Below are positions 45,256 to 54,322 of a stretch of DNA of 64,000 bases, one piece after another. Origin of the DNA: Candidatus Ichthyocystis hellenicum (GTDB lineage: Bacteria > Pseudomonadota > Gammaproteobacteria > Burkholderiales > 2013Ark19i). The stretch lies in assembly GCF_001460935.1 (NCBI RefSeq), contig NZ_LN906597.1, forward strand, positions 1,379,825 to 1,443,824, read 5' to 3'. The position numbers were made by a program, and so were the translations under genes. Within the stretch, counting starts at the first letter, position 1. Each line of letters begins with the position of its first letter. The notes under the pieces were generated by a model. That model did not search any database and was not told the origin of the DNA. It saw only the letters and a program-made list of their open reading frames with translations.

Positions 45256-47619
45256 ATGAAACATATTAGCAATAACACTTTGAGTGAGGAATCGATATTA
45301 GATTATGACAACTCAAACTATCCAACAGAACTTACTACCGATGTTTCCCAAGATTATTCTGAATGCCAGCTACTTCATAGCATGTCTGATCTTATGCAAA
45401 TAAATTACAAATTTCTGGATATAGGACATGAAACTATTTCTGATCTTGTTTCTAGCATCCATAGCAATAATTTACCCCAATATAGATATTCCATGCATAT
45501 CTTCCTAAAATCATGCATGTCTAAATCCCTGCAATACCTACGTTTGTTTAAAGTTGAGCCTCTTACATCTAGCGAAAAAATAAAATTTGACCCAACTCCA
45601 GATAAAGATGAATATATTGTACGCAATAAAGGAGAATATGGTTCTCTGCAATATATGTGTGACTATTTTAAATATTATATGCTGGAAAATTTCACGGAAA
45701 TTGTATCACCAATTAACGAATTTATTGTTAATTGTATTGAAGAAAATGATTGTGTTGAAAAAATAAATATAATAAAAAAGAAAACAAACTTAGATAAATG
45801 CCTACGATTCGAAGCAGAATACGGACCTACAGTCTATGTCCCGCCAATAAGAAATGACTGCAGAATAATGTATACCAAAAATGGATATTCACTTAAGTTA
45901 TTACTTGATAAATTGATGCAAAACACTATTACCAGTGGGAATAAAGAACTTACGAATCCTGATCTTATATCCAAATTTATATTTCCAATATCATTAAAAA
46001 AACTAATTAGTAGTAATAACATGATCAAAAGAATGAAATTCTCTAATAACAATGCTACTAATAATTGGTATGCTGAAAGTTTTATGAAATATCACCTATT
46101 ACTTACTGATAAATTTAAACAAACATCCAATAATAAAAAATCAATGATCAGAAACAACACAAACATGGACAGTATTATTAAAGATAAGGAGAAAATGAGG
46201 AACGCTGACCTCAAAGCTAGAGACATGATCATTAGAAGCTTTATGATCTATTACTTATCACTTAAAAACAAATTTAAGCACATGTATGAGAATAGGTTTA
46301 AATATGAATCGGCATTTATAACTGAAGATTTTAAACTTCCTATACCTAAAGAGTGGAACTTATTGGCTCCAAAATTGTTACCGGATGATCAGCGTTATAA
46401 GATAAATTTCGATACAGAAATTGTTAGGCATCGTATGAACAACTATCTATCAAAACTTAAAATTTATAAGGAAAAAATTACCCTGCCCATCATTATAAAT
46501 AAAAAAGTCATTGCTACTTTTAGTCCTGTTTTTCTTAGCACTAGCTTAGATAAAATCGATAACATAGTTAAAGATATTTCCATACAGAAATCTAGCAACG
46601 ATATTGGAACCAATAGTACTAACAAAAAACCTCAGAGGTCATTTGATTTAATATCTGGCATCAATATATCATCAAGTATCACACGAATAGACCCTGAATT
46701 AGTAGATCCTGGAGCAATTGCTGATATTATTTTCAGCCTTGAAAATAAAAACGTGTCCGGATATCTAGCAGCCCTAAGTAATTTTACCGCAAGATTTATG
46801 TGTAAATCTTTGAAATATGTTCGTGCATTTAAAGTAGATATCATTGATTACAATACTATTTATCTAATTAGTAGAAATATAGATGATGACCCAGACATGG
46901 ACGAATACATTGTTCAGAGCAACGGCAGGTATACACGACTGCAATACATGTGTGACTATTTTAAGTACCATGTCCTAAAGAGTCAGTTGGAAACCTTAGC
47001 ATATGAGGAAATAAATAATAAAGAAGAAACTTTACCTCTATTAAGTACCATAGATTCTGAACTCACAAAATATGAACCACAGGTTGAAACTACCGCAGAA
47101 AAAATTTCATCGGTATCAGTAGTTGATGATGAATATGATCTTCTTATAAGATCTGTCAAAAGAGAATGCCTATATCTAACAGAAACTAGGAAGAAATTAA
47201 TTTCCGATATTAATGCAAATAAAAACAAAATCATATCATTACTTAGACCTCTAGACTGTTCAACTAGGGATGAGTTAATTAAGTGTTTAATGGAATATTA
47301 CCTATTAGTTATAGATAAATTTGAATTTATGGCTAATTTAGAATTTAAAAATATAAGCAGACCATTAAATAAAAGATTAGTGCTCCCGGTACCAAAATTA
47401 ATTGCAGAGATAATTCATAGAGAGATATACACTGATAGGACATTGCATGATTATTATGTAATATTCAGGGAAAATTTTTTTTGCGACGACAGCAATTGCC
47501 TATGCACTAACAGTCTTGAGTATAACTCTCTCACGATAATACGTAGGATAATCATGGAAAAAGCTACTAGTCGCATGAAGGAATACCTATTGTCCTTAGA
47601 CATAGAAGATAATGGATAA
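45256..47619 (+). CDS. Large two-module family protein, member 3
   Basis: 787 aa starting MKHISNNTLSEESILDYD. Its module-1 opening is the most divergent (MQINYKFLDIGHETISDL instead of MQIDCSFVDV), losing the usual Cys. Module 1 then continues FLKSCMSKSLQYLRLFKVEPL and LQYMCDYFKYYMLENFTE. The inter-module linker is shorter than in its neighbours (a Lys/Ile-rich stretch, then a Ser/Asn-rich stretch up to FDLISGINISSSIT). Module 2 carries FTARFMCKSLKYVRAFKVDI and CDDSNCLC. No strong ribosome site is visible before the ATG. A decayed copy of this gene's 3' part follows in the next spacer. Confidence 0.75.
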   Translation: MKHISNNTLSEESILDYDNSNYPTELTTDVSQDYSECQLLHSMSDLMQINYKFLDIGHETISDLVSSIHSNNLPQYRYSMHIFLKSCMSKSLQYLRLFKVEPLTSSEKIKFDPTPDKDEYIVRNKGEYGSLQYMCDYFKYYMLENFTEIVSPINEFIVNCIEENDCVEKINIIKKKTNLDKCLRFEAEYGPTVYVPPIRNDCRIMYTKNGYSLKLLLDKLMQNTITSGNKELTNPDLISKFIFPISLKKLISSNNMIKRMKFSNNNATNNWYAESFMKYHLLLTDKFKQTSNNKKSMIRNNTNMDSIIKDKEKMRNADLKARDMIIRSFMIYYLSLKNKFKHMYENRFKYESAFITEDFKLPIPKEWNLLAPKLLPDDQRYKINFDTEIVRHRMNNYLSKLKIYKEKITLPIIINKKVIATFSPVFLSTSLDKIDNIVKDISIQKSSNDIGTNSTNKKPQRSFDLISGINISSSITRIDPELVDPGAIADIIFSLENKNVSGYLAALSNFTARFMCKSLKYVRAFKVDIIDYNTIYLISRNIDDDPDMDEYIVQSNGRYTRLQYMCDYFKYHVLKSQLETLAYEEINNKEETLPLLSTIDSELTKYEPQVETTAEKISSVSVVDDEYDLLIRSVKRECLYLTETRKKLISDINANKNKIISLLRPLDCSTRDELIKCLMEYYLLVIDKFEFMANLEFKNISRPLNKRLVLPVPKLIAEIIHREIYTDRTLHDYYVIFRENFFCDDSNCLCTNSLEYNSLTIIRRIIMEKATSRMKEYLLSLDIEDNG

Positions 47620-47724
47620 GTTACACTAAACAGCGTGTGATTATTCTAGTAATAAAAAATATGAGTAATAATCATAATTGCCTTATTTCAACTTTTTTAT
47701 TGATGCTATAATTTATAATTATTA

Positions 47725-47880
47725 GCTAGATATTAATTTATTAAATGTTTAATAGATAATTGCTTATTAATTAAGGATATTTAAATCCGTTGCTGATACA
47801 AATTCTATAAAAATATAACTAGAAACCTAACTGAAAAATTGTCAATTCCGACACCAAAATTAATACATAGGTAGCACGTA
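47725..47880 (+). pseudogene. Fragment of a large-family 3' end
   Basis: ATTAAATGTTTAATAGATAA, then TTGCTTATTAATTAAGGATA, AAAAATATAACTAGAAACCT and CCGACACCAAAATTAATACA follow in order the module-2 tail of the preceding gene (ELIKCLMEYYLL... FKNISRPL... LPVPKL). Many stops. Confidence 0.7.
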
Positions 47881-48165
47881 GTAAATAATCTAAAAATTTC
47901 ACATTAATAAATATCATATTCAATTACGCATAACATAAAAAATTAGCACTTTACTTTAAAAAGCAACTATTTTATAGTTTAACATTGTATTAATTAACAG
48001 TTAACTAGTTATATAATAAAAAACAATCACTTTTAATGATAATAATAAATATTATTATCATTAAATTATCTGTAAATTAACACCGCCTATACATCTATAA
48101 AAAAGTATAATATACATCCACAAATAATTTATAACTGTACTGTTACTAAATATGAGTTTTAGAAA

Positions 48166-50580
48166 ATGAGAAATATTTGCGATAAAAATTTATATGAAGA
48201 ATTAGATGAGGAGGAGAAAAATGCATATTTTCAATCGGAACAACCTTCTTGCTCTAGCACTGACATTTCAAAATTAATGTGTCCAGGCAGCACGTTAGAA
48301 TTTATGCAAATAGATTGTAGTTTTGTCGATGTAGACGGCCGTACTATTCATAATCTTCTTTCTGGTATTCGCAGTAGAAATTTATCTCAATACGGATCAG
48401 CCATGCATGTATTCCTGGAATCGTGCATGGAAAAATCTTTACAATACCTACGCTTATTTAAAGTTGAACCTCTCACCTCTATCGAAAAAATAGATTTTGA
48501 CCCAAGACCAGATAGAGACGACTACATTATTCACAAAAATGGAGAATACGGCCCTCTGGAGTATATGTGTGACTATTTTAAATATTATATGTTGGGAAAT
48601 TGTACAGAAGTTGTATGTCCAATTAATGAACTCATTAATAACTGCATTGAAGAAAGAGATTACGCCAAAAAGGCTAATATAATTAAAGAAAAAACTAATG
48701 ATAACAAATGCTTCAAATTCGTAGCAGAATACGGACCCACAACTAACGTTCCTGCTATAGGAACAGATCGCAGAATATTGTATTCTAGAAATGGATATTC
48801 ACTAAGATTATTACTTGAAGAATTAACGCAAAGTAACAGTAATAATGATACACAAAAATTCACAGACCGATATCTTGTATCTAAATTTATGGTTGCTAAA
48901 TCAGAAAAAAAACCAACTGACGGTAGCATACTTAAAAAGATAAAAAAATCTGGCAATACTTACGTTGCTGCCAATAATTGGTATGCTAGAAGTTTCACGA
49001 AGTACCAATTATTTCTTCATGATAAATTTAAAAAAACAAATAGTGACAAAGAGTCAATCATCAATAGCACTACAGAAATTGATGTTATTATTAAAAGCAA
49101 GGAAGAACTAAGAAAGAATGATCTTAAAACTAGAGATGTGCTCATTAGAAGATTTGCGAAATATTACTTGTCACTTAAGAATAAATTGGAATTCATATGT
49201 AAATCTATATTTAAAGATGAATCAGATCTTCTAACTAAAGAATTCGAACTTCCAGTACCAGAAGAATGTTCGTTATTAGCAGCAAAAATAGCATCATATA
49301 ATCATCGTTATAAGATAGATGCTGATATGGAAGTCGTCAAAAACCGCATGAGTAGCCATTTATCAAATCATAAATATAAAGAAATTGGTGGATTTAGTAC
49401 AGAAGAAAAAACAATTATTATTAGAAATTTCCGCAAAGGTTACATTATAAAAATTGAAGACATGGACTATGTCCCTATTACTGAAACCATTTCTATAAGT
49501 GACAACATAGATGAAGATATTTTAGTTGAAGATATTAGTACAAGTAGGACATCTCTGAGACCAGTTAATTTAATATCCGGCATTAAAATATCATCTGGTA
49601 CAACACTGGTAGACCCTGAATTAGTAGATCCTGGATCCATTGCCGATATTATCATCAGCCTTGATAGAAAAGATATATCTGGCTACCTATCTGCCGTAAA
49701 TGCTTTCACAGCAAAATTTATGTATAAATCTTTGCAATATGTTCGGGCACTTAACTTAGCAAGTCCTGATTATAATGCTATCTACCAAACCAACCCAGAC
49801 ACAGATGAACATATTATTTGTGGCAATGGTATGTACGGACATTTGCAATACATATCCGACTATTTTAAATATTATGTCTTAGGAAGTCATTTAGAATCTT
49901 TAGCACATGGAGAAGTAGATCTTGAGGAAGAAATTTTACCCCTACTAAATGCCGTTAATACTTACGAAAATAAAGAAAAACCTGAGATGATTAGTAGTAT
50001 TATTGAATCTTGTACAAAAAAAACGGAATTACCGATTGGAGAATCTGAGTTACTAATAGGATCTGTCAGAATAGAATGTATGAATTTGATGGAAAATAGA
50101 AAAGAATTAATTGCCGACATTAACGAAAATAGAAACAAAATTAAATCATTATTTATGCCATTAGACTGCTCAGTTAGAAATGAGTTAATTAGATGTTTAA
50201 TGGAATATTACATATCAATTATGGATGAATTCGAATCTATGGCTAATTTAAAATTTAAAAATACAAATAGATCTCTAACTGAAAGATTAGTATTACCTGT
50301 ACCTAGAGCAGTTGCAGAGATAGTACATGAAGAAATAGAAACCCAACAACAGCCAGGAACTCAAAGATCTCCTAGTTATTATTATGTTAGAAAGAGAGAA
50401 AATTTCTTTTGTGACATCAATGCTTGTCTGTGTACAAATTCTATGGTGTATGATACCTCCTTGGCGATACGCATACGTATCATGGAAAAAGTTATAGAGC
50501 GAATGAAAGAATACCTATTATCCTTAAATATAGGAGATAATGGAGAAGTTGAACTTAACAGCGTACGGTTATTCGAGTAA
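48166..50580 (+). CDS. Large two-module family protein, member 4
   Basis: 804 aa starting MRNICDKNLYEELDEEEKNA. Head: MQIDCSFVDVDGRTIHNLLS, FLESCMEKSLQYLRLFKVEPL. In module 2 the strictly repeated LQYMCDYFKYY is changed to LQYISDYFKYY, losing the Cys, and a Gln-rich insert (EIETQQQPGTQRSPSYYYV) precedes the CDINACLC motif. It ends DNGEVELNSVRLFE, the standard tail of the family. A 3'-end fragment of another copy lies in the spacer after it. Confidence 0.75.
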   Translation: MRNICDKNLYEELDEEEKNAYFQSEQPSCSSTDISKLMCPGSTLEFMQIDCSFVDVDGRTIHNLLSGIRSRNLSQYGSAMHVFLESCMEKSLQYLRLFKVEPLTSIEKIDFDPRPDRDDYIIHKNGEYGPLEYMCDYFKYYMLGNCTEVVCPINELINNCIEERDYAKKANIIKEKTNDNKCFKFVAEYGPTTNVPAIGTDRRILYSRNGYSLRLLLEELTQSNSNNDTQKFTDRYLVSKFMVAKSEKKPTDGSILKKIKKSGNTYVAANNWYARSFTKYQLFLHDKFKKTNSDKESIINSTTEIDVIIKSKEELRKNDLKTRDVLIRRFAKYYLSLKNKLEFICKSIFKDESDLLTKEFELPVPEECSLLAAKIASYNHRYKIDADMEVVKNRMSSHLSNHKYKEIGGFSTEEKTIIIRNFRKGYIIKIEDMDYVPITETISISDNIDEDILVEDISTSRTSLRPVNLISGIKISSGTTLVDPELVDPGSIADIIISLDRKDISGYLSAVNAFTAKFMYKSLQYVRALNLASPDYNAIYQTNPDTDEHIICGNGMYGHLQYISDYFKYYVLGSHLESLAHGEVDLEEEILPLLNAVNTYENKEKPEMISSIIESCTKKTELPIGESELLIGSVRIECMNLMENRKELIADINENRNKIKSLFMPLDCSVRNELIRCLMEYYISIMDEFESMANLKFKNTNRSLTERLVLPVPRAVAEIVHEEIETQQQPGTQRSPSYYYVRKRENFFCDINACLCTNSMVYDTSLAIRIRIMEKVIERMKEYLLSLNIGDNGEVELNSVRLFE

Positions 50581-50718
50581 TGCCGTAATAGAAAAAATAG
50601 GTGAAAATTATAATTTTCTTGCTTTAACTTTATGGCACCGAAACAATTAGACTATTTGGTAATACTGATTATTAGTTATAGACAATTTAGGGTTTATAAA
50701 AATTTATACCTAATATTA

Positions 50719-50890
50719 TATTAGCACAAAGAAAATTTCTTATGTGATGCCATATCTCGTCTATGCACTAAAATTGTGATCTAACGACAGTACGCACGTG
50801 CATAATAAAAAAGTTATAGATCGTATGAAAGGATATCTATTGTATCCTTGGAATCAGGAACAATGTAGAAGTTACTCATAATATATGATT
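50719..50890 (+). pseudogene. Fragment of a large-family 3' end
   Basis: CACAAAGAAAATTTCTTATG with TGATGC, CGTCTATGCACTAAAATTGT, AAAAAGTTATAGATCGTATG and AAAGGATATCTATTGTATCC parallel the last 55 codons of the family (NFFCD..CLCT, EKVIDRMKEYLLS, DNGEV). Out of frame in places, no start. Confidence 0.75.
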
Positions 50891-50973
50891 AGTAGATATT
50901 AAATGAATATAGGAATTGAACTTGTAGCAATATCAATATGTGACATATTTCAGTATGGCAGAAAATATTATAA

Positions 50974-51336
50974 ATTAGTTAATTGTCGCACAATTATATA
51001 AAAAATTACTTCCCTGATATGATAAAAACAACTACAATCGCGACGATTTGATTTTCATTTATAAAGTACTGGTAAATGATACATGTAATTTTTACTGTCA
51101 CATAAAATGCACTTGCTATTTGTAGTTTAGTTGGAGCATGAAAAATGAGAAATGTAAGCAACAGCAATTTTAGTGATGAACCAGTCTTAGCTGAAGAAGA
51201 TATAAATTACCAACCAGAACAACCTTGTTGCTCCGGTGAGCATAGCTTGCAAAATTTACATAAATCTGAATCTACTGATAGCATATCCAGCATATCCGAT
51301 CTTATGCAATCTTCATCTCTGGATAGTGGAATATCT
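50974..51336. repeat. 363-bp perfect direct repeat, copy 1
   Basis: Identical by eye to 53960-54322: about 170 bp of upstream sequence plus the first 64 codons of the gene. The upstream half includes a small palindromic core ATCGCGACGAT (51037-51047). Confidence 0.85.
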
Positions 51337-53625
51337 GGTTTTATGCAAATAGACTGTAGCTTTGTTGATGTAGATTCCAACATTATTTCTAATCTTATTT
51401 ATAGTATCCATAGTAGAAATTTACCTCTGTATATGTCTTCGGTACATCTCTTCCTAGAATCATGTATGAATAAATCTTTAAGATACCTGCGTTTGTTTAA
51501 GGTCGAGCCTCTAACTTCTAGTGAAAAAATAGATTTTGATCCCGGCCCGGATAGAGATGAGTATATTGTTCGAAATGCAGAAGAATACGGATCTCTGCAA
51601 TACATGTGCGACTACTTTAAATATTATATATTGGGAAATTGCACAGAAGTTGTTTCGCCAATGGATGAATTTGATGTTAATTGTATAAAGGAAAATGATT
51701 GCGTTAAAATAATTAATACAATCAAAAATAAAACGGATGTTAGAAAATGTTGTCAACTCACAGCAAAATACGGCCCCTCTGTCGAGGTTCCAAGTATAGG
51801 AACTGATTACAGAATATTGTATACAAGAAATGGACATTCACTTAAGTTATCTATTGAAAAATTAATACAGAATGAAGTTACAGATTCCAATAAAAAAATT
51901 GTAAATAAAAATTTTGTATTAAAATATATATCTCCAGAATCAGGAAAAATATTAACTAATAATCGTATAGCTAGAAAAATTAAATCATCTACTAATAATT
52001 ATGTTTCCACTAATGATTGGTACGCTAGTAGTTTTATTAAATATCACTTATTTATTAATAATAAATTTGAAGAAATCTCCAATGCTAAAAACCCAATTAT
52101 TAATGACAGCACAAACATGAAGAGCATTATCGAAAACAAGGAAGAACTCAGGAATTACGATCTTAAAATTAGGGATATACTCATTAGAAGTTTTATGAGG
52201 TATTACCTATCAATTAAAGGTAAATTCAAATATATCTGTAAATCTAGATTTAAAGGTGAATCTGAGATTATAACTAAAGAGTTTGAACTTCCTGTGCCTG
52301 AAGAATATTCATTAGCAGCACAAAAAACATTATCTGATAATCATCGCTGTAAAATAAATGCTAATATGGAAGTTGTTAGAAAACGTATGAGCAACTATTT
52401 ATCAGAATATAGACATAAAGAAAGCGTAGAATTTTATAGAGAAGGAAGTGGAATAATTATTAGGGATAGATATAAAAGCTATGCGATAAAATTTAGAAAC
52501 ATGGGAAATATGACCGCTTCAGACTTTATTTTTCGTAATATTAGCTCAGATAAAAAAGCAGAAATAGGCAAGGATATTCTTACACATAAATCGGAGGACA
52601 TTAGAATTAACAGTACTTATAAAACACCTCCGAAATCATTTAATTTCATATCTGGTATCAATATATCATCAGGTATAACACTCGTAGACCCTGAATTAGT
52701 AAATCATGGAGACGTTGCTGACATTATTTGTAGCCTTGACAACAAAGATGTACCTAGGTACCTGGATGCAATGAGTAATTTCACAGCAAAATTTATGTAT
52801 AAATCTTTGCAATATATTAGAGCACTTAAAGTAGAACTACCAAACTACGATACCACTTATTTAATTAATCCAAATATGGATGAATATATTTCTCAAAATA
52901 ACGGCACATATACAAGATTGCAATACATGTGCGACTACTTTAAATATTATATTTTGAGAAGCCATTTGGAATCTCTAGCATATAAAAGAATAAATATTGA
53001 GGAAGAAATTTTACCCCTGCTAACTACAACTAATGATGAAGAAGGAAAATTTAAGCTACAAATTGGAATTGATGCAGAAGAAATTACAACAGCAGTTGAT
53101 GATGAATATGAACTACTAATGGAATCTATAAAAGTAGAATGTTTAGATTTAATAGAAAACAGAAAAAAATTAATTGATGAAATTAATGAAAATAAAAACA
53201 AAATTAGATCATCACTTAGGTCACTAGAATGCTCAATCAGAGACGAATTAATTAAATGTTTAATGGAATATTACTTATTAATTGTAGATAAATTTGAATC
53301 AATAGCTACTTTAGAATTTAAAAAAATTAACAGACCTCTAAATGAAAGACTAGTGTTGCCTGTTCCCCAAGCAGTTGCAGAGGCAGCACATAAAGAAATA
53401 CATACCGGAGAAGTATTACATAACTATTATGTTAGACGTAGAAATAATTTCTTTTGTGATGAAAATACTTGTCTATGTACCAAATCTAGAGTGTGTAACA
53501 CTCATATGGTAATAAAAATTCACATCCTAGAAAAAGTCATAGATCGCATGAAAGAGTACATGCTATCCATAACAATCAAAGACAATGGTGACATTGTGCA
53601 TAACAGCGTACAACTTTTTGAGTAA
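51145..53625 (+). CDS. Large two-module family protein, member 5
   Basis: 826 aa, GGAG eight bases before the ATG; used here as reference for the family plan. Ser/Cys-rich N-terminus (QPEQPCCSGEHSLQNLHKSE in the first 42 residues, then SISSISDLMQSSS). Module 1 about 68-422, linker about 423-498 with the FYREGSGIIIRDRYKSYAI motif, NFISGINISSGIT about 500-512, module 2 about 512-810 with C771, C776 and C778 of the CX4CXC motif. Ends DNGDIVHNSVQLFE. Its promoter region and first 64 codons are identical to those of the next gene. Unknown function; soluble, probably helical. Confidence 0.78.
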   Translation: MRNVSNSNFSDEPVLAEEDINYQPEQPCCSGEHSLQNLHKSESTDSISSISDLMQSSSLDSGISGFMQIDCSFVDVDSNIISNLIYSIHSRNLPLYMSSVHLFLESCMNKSLRYLRLFKVEPLTSSEKIDFDPGPDRDEYIVRNAEEYGSLQYMCDYFKYYILGNCTEVVSPMDEFDVNCIKENDCVKIINTIKNKTDVRKCCQLTAKYGPSVEVPSIGTDYRILYTRNGHSLKLSIEKLIQNEVTDSNKKIVNKNFVLKYISPESGKILTNNRIARKIKSSTNNYVSTNDWYASSFIKYHLFINNKFEEISNAKNPIINDSTNMKSIIENKEELRNYDLKIRDILIRSFMRYYLSIKGKFKYICKSRFKGESEIITKEFELPVPEEYSLAAQKTLSDNHRCKINANMEVVRKRMSNYLSEYRHKESVEFYREGSGIIIRDRYKSYAIKFRNMGNMTASDFIFRNISSDKKAEIGKDILTHKSEDIRINSTYKTPPKSFNFISGINISSGITLVDPELVNHGDVADIICSLDNKDVPRYLDAMSNFTAKFMYKSLQYIRALKVELPNYDTTYLINPNMDEYISQNNGTYTRLQYMCDYFKYYILRSHLESLAYKRINIEEEILPLLTTTNDEEGKFKLQIGIDAEEITTAVDDEYELLMESIKVECLDLIENRKKLIDEINENKNKIRSSLRSLECSIRDELIKCLMEYYLLIVDKFESIATLEFKKINRPLNERLVLPVPQAVAEAAHKEIHTGEVLHNYYVRRRNNFFCDENTCLCTKSRVCNTHMVIKIHILEKVIDRMKEYMLSITIKDNGDIVHNSVQLFE

Positions 53626-53959
53626 AATGACAAGGAAGGGAAAAATTTTAATTATCTTGCTTTAATTTCATAAAACATGCTACCGATAGTTAATTTTACA
53701 ATTATCACAATGATTTTTATCAAAAATTATCAATATAACAAAGTAGGATAAAACAGCAAATATATGGAAATATGTAATCGATACATGTAGACTAAAAATT
53801 GAAGTTTTAGAGATAGTCACAAATATTATAAAACTGCAGCTATAACAATGGCCAGCAGATTAAAAATTTAAGAATTATTAATAGCACTTTGCATATAAAA
53901 ATTGATGTAGGTCATATTTTTTATTTATTAAATTCATTACTATAAATTAAATATTAATA
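53626..53959. other. 3' flank shared between family members
   Basis: Sequence such as TTAATTATCTTGCTTTAATT and GATAGTTAATTTTACAATTA recurs after the gene at 56984-59080 (from about 59099), so flanks were copied with genes. No gene. Confidence 0.6.
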
Positions 53960-54322
53960 ATTAGTTAATTGTCGCACAATTATATAAAAAATTACTTCCC
54001 TGATATGATAAAAACAACTACAATCGCGACGATTTGATTTTCATTTATAAAGTACTGGTAAATGATACATGTAATTTTTACTGTCACATAAAATGCACTT
54101 GCTATTTGTAGTTTAGTTGGAGCATGAAAAATGAGAAATGTAAGCAACAGCAATTTTAGTGATGAACCAGTCTTAGCTGAAGAAGATATAAATTACCAAC
54201 CAGAACAACCTTGTTGCTCCGGTGAGCATAGCTTGCAAAATTTACATAAATCTGAATCTACTGATAGCATATCCAGCATATCCGATCTTATGCAATCTTC
54301 ATCTCTGGATAGTGGAATATCT
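53960..54322. repeat. 363-bp perfect direct repeat, copy 2
   Basis: Partner of 50974-51336, exact offset 2986 bp. The first difference is G at 51337 versus A at 54323; identity stays high for about another 110 bp. Confidence 0.85.
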
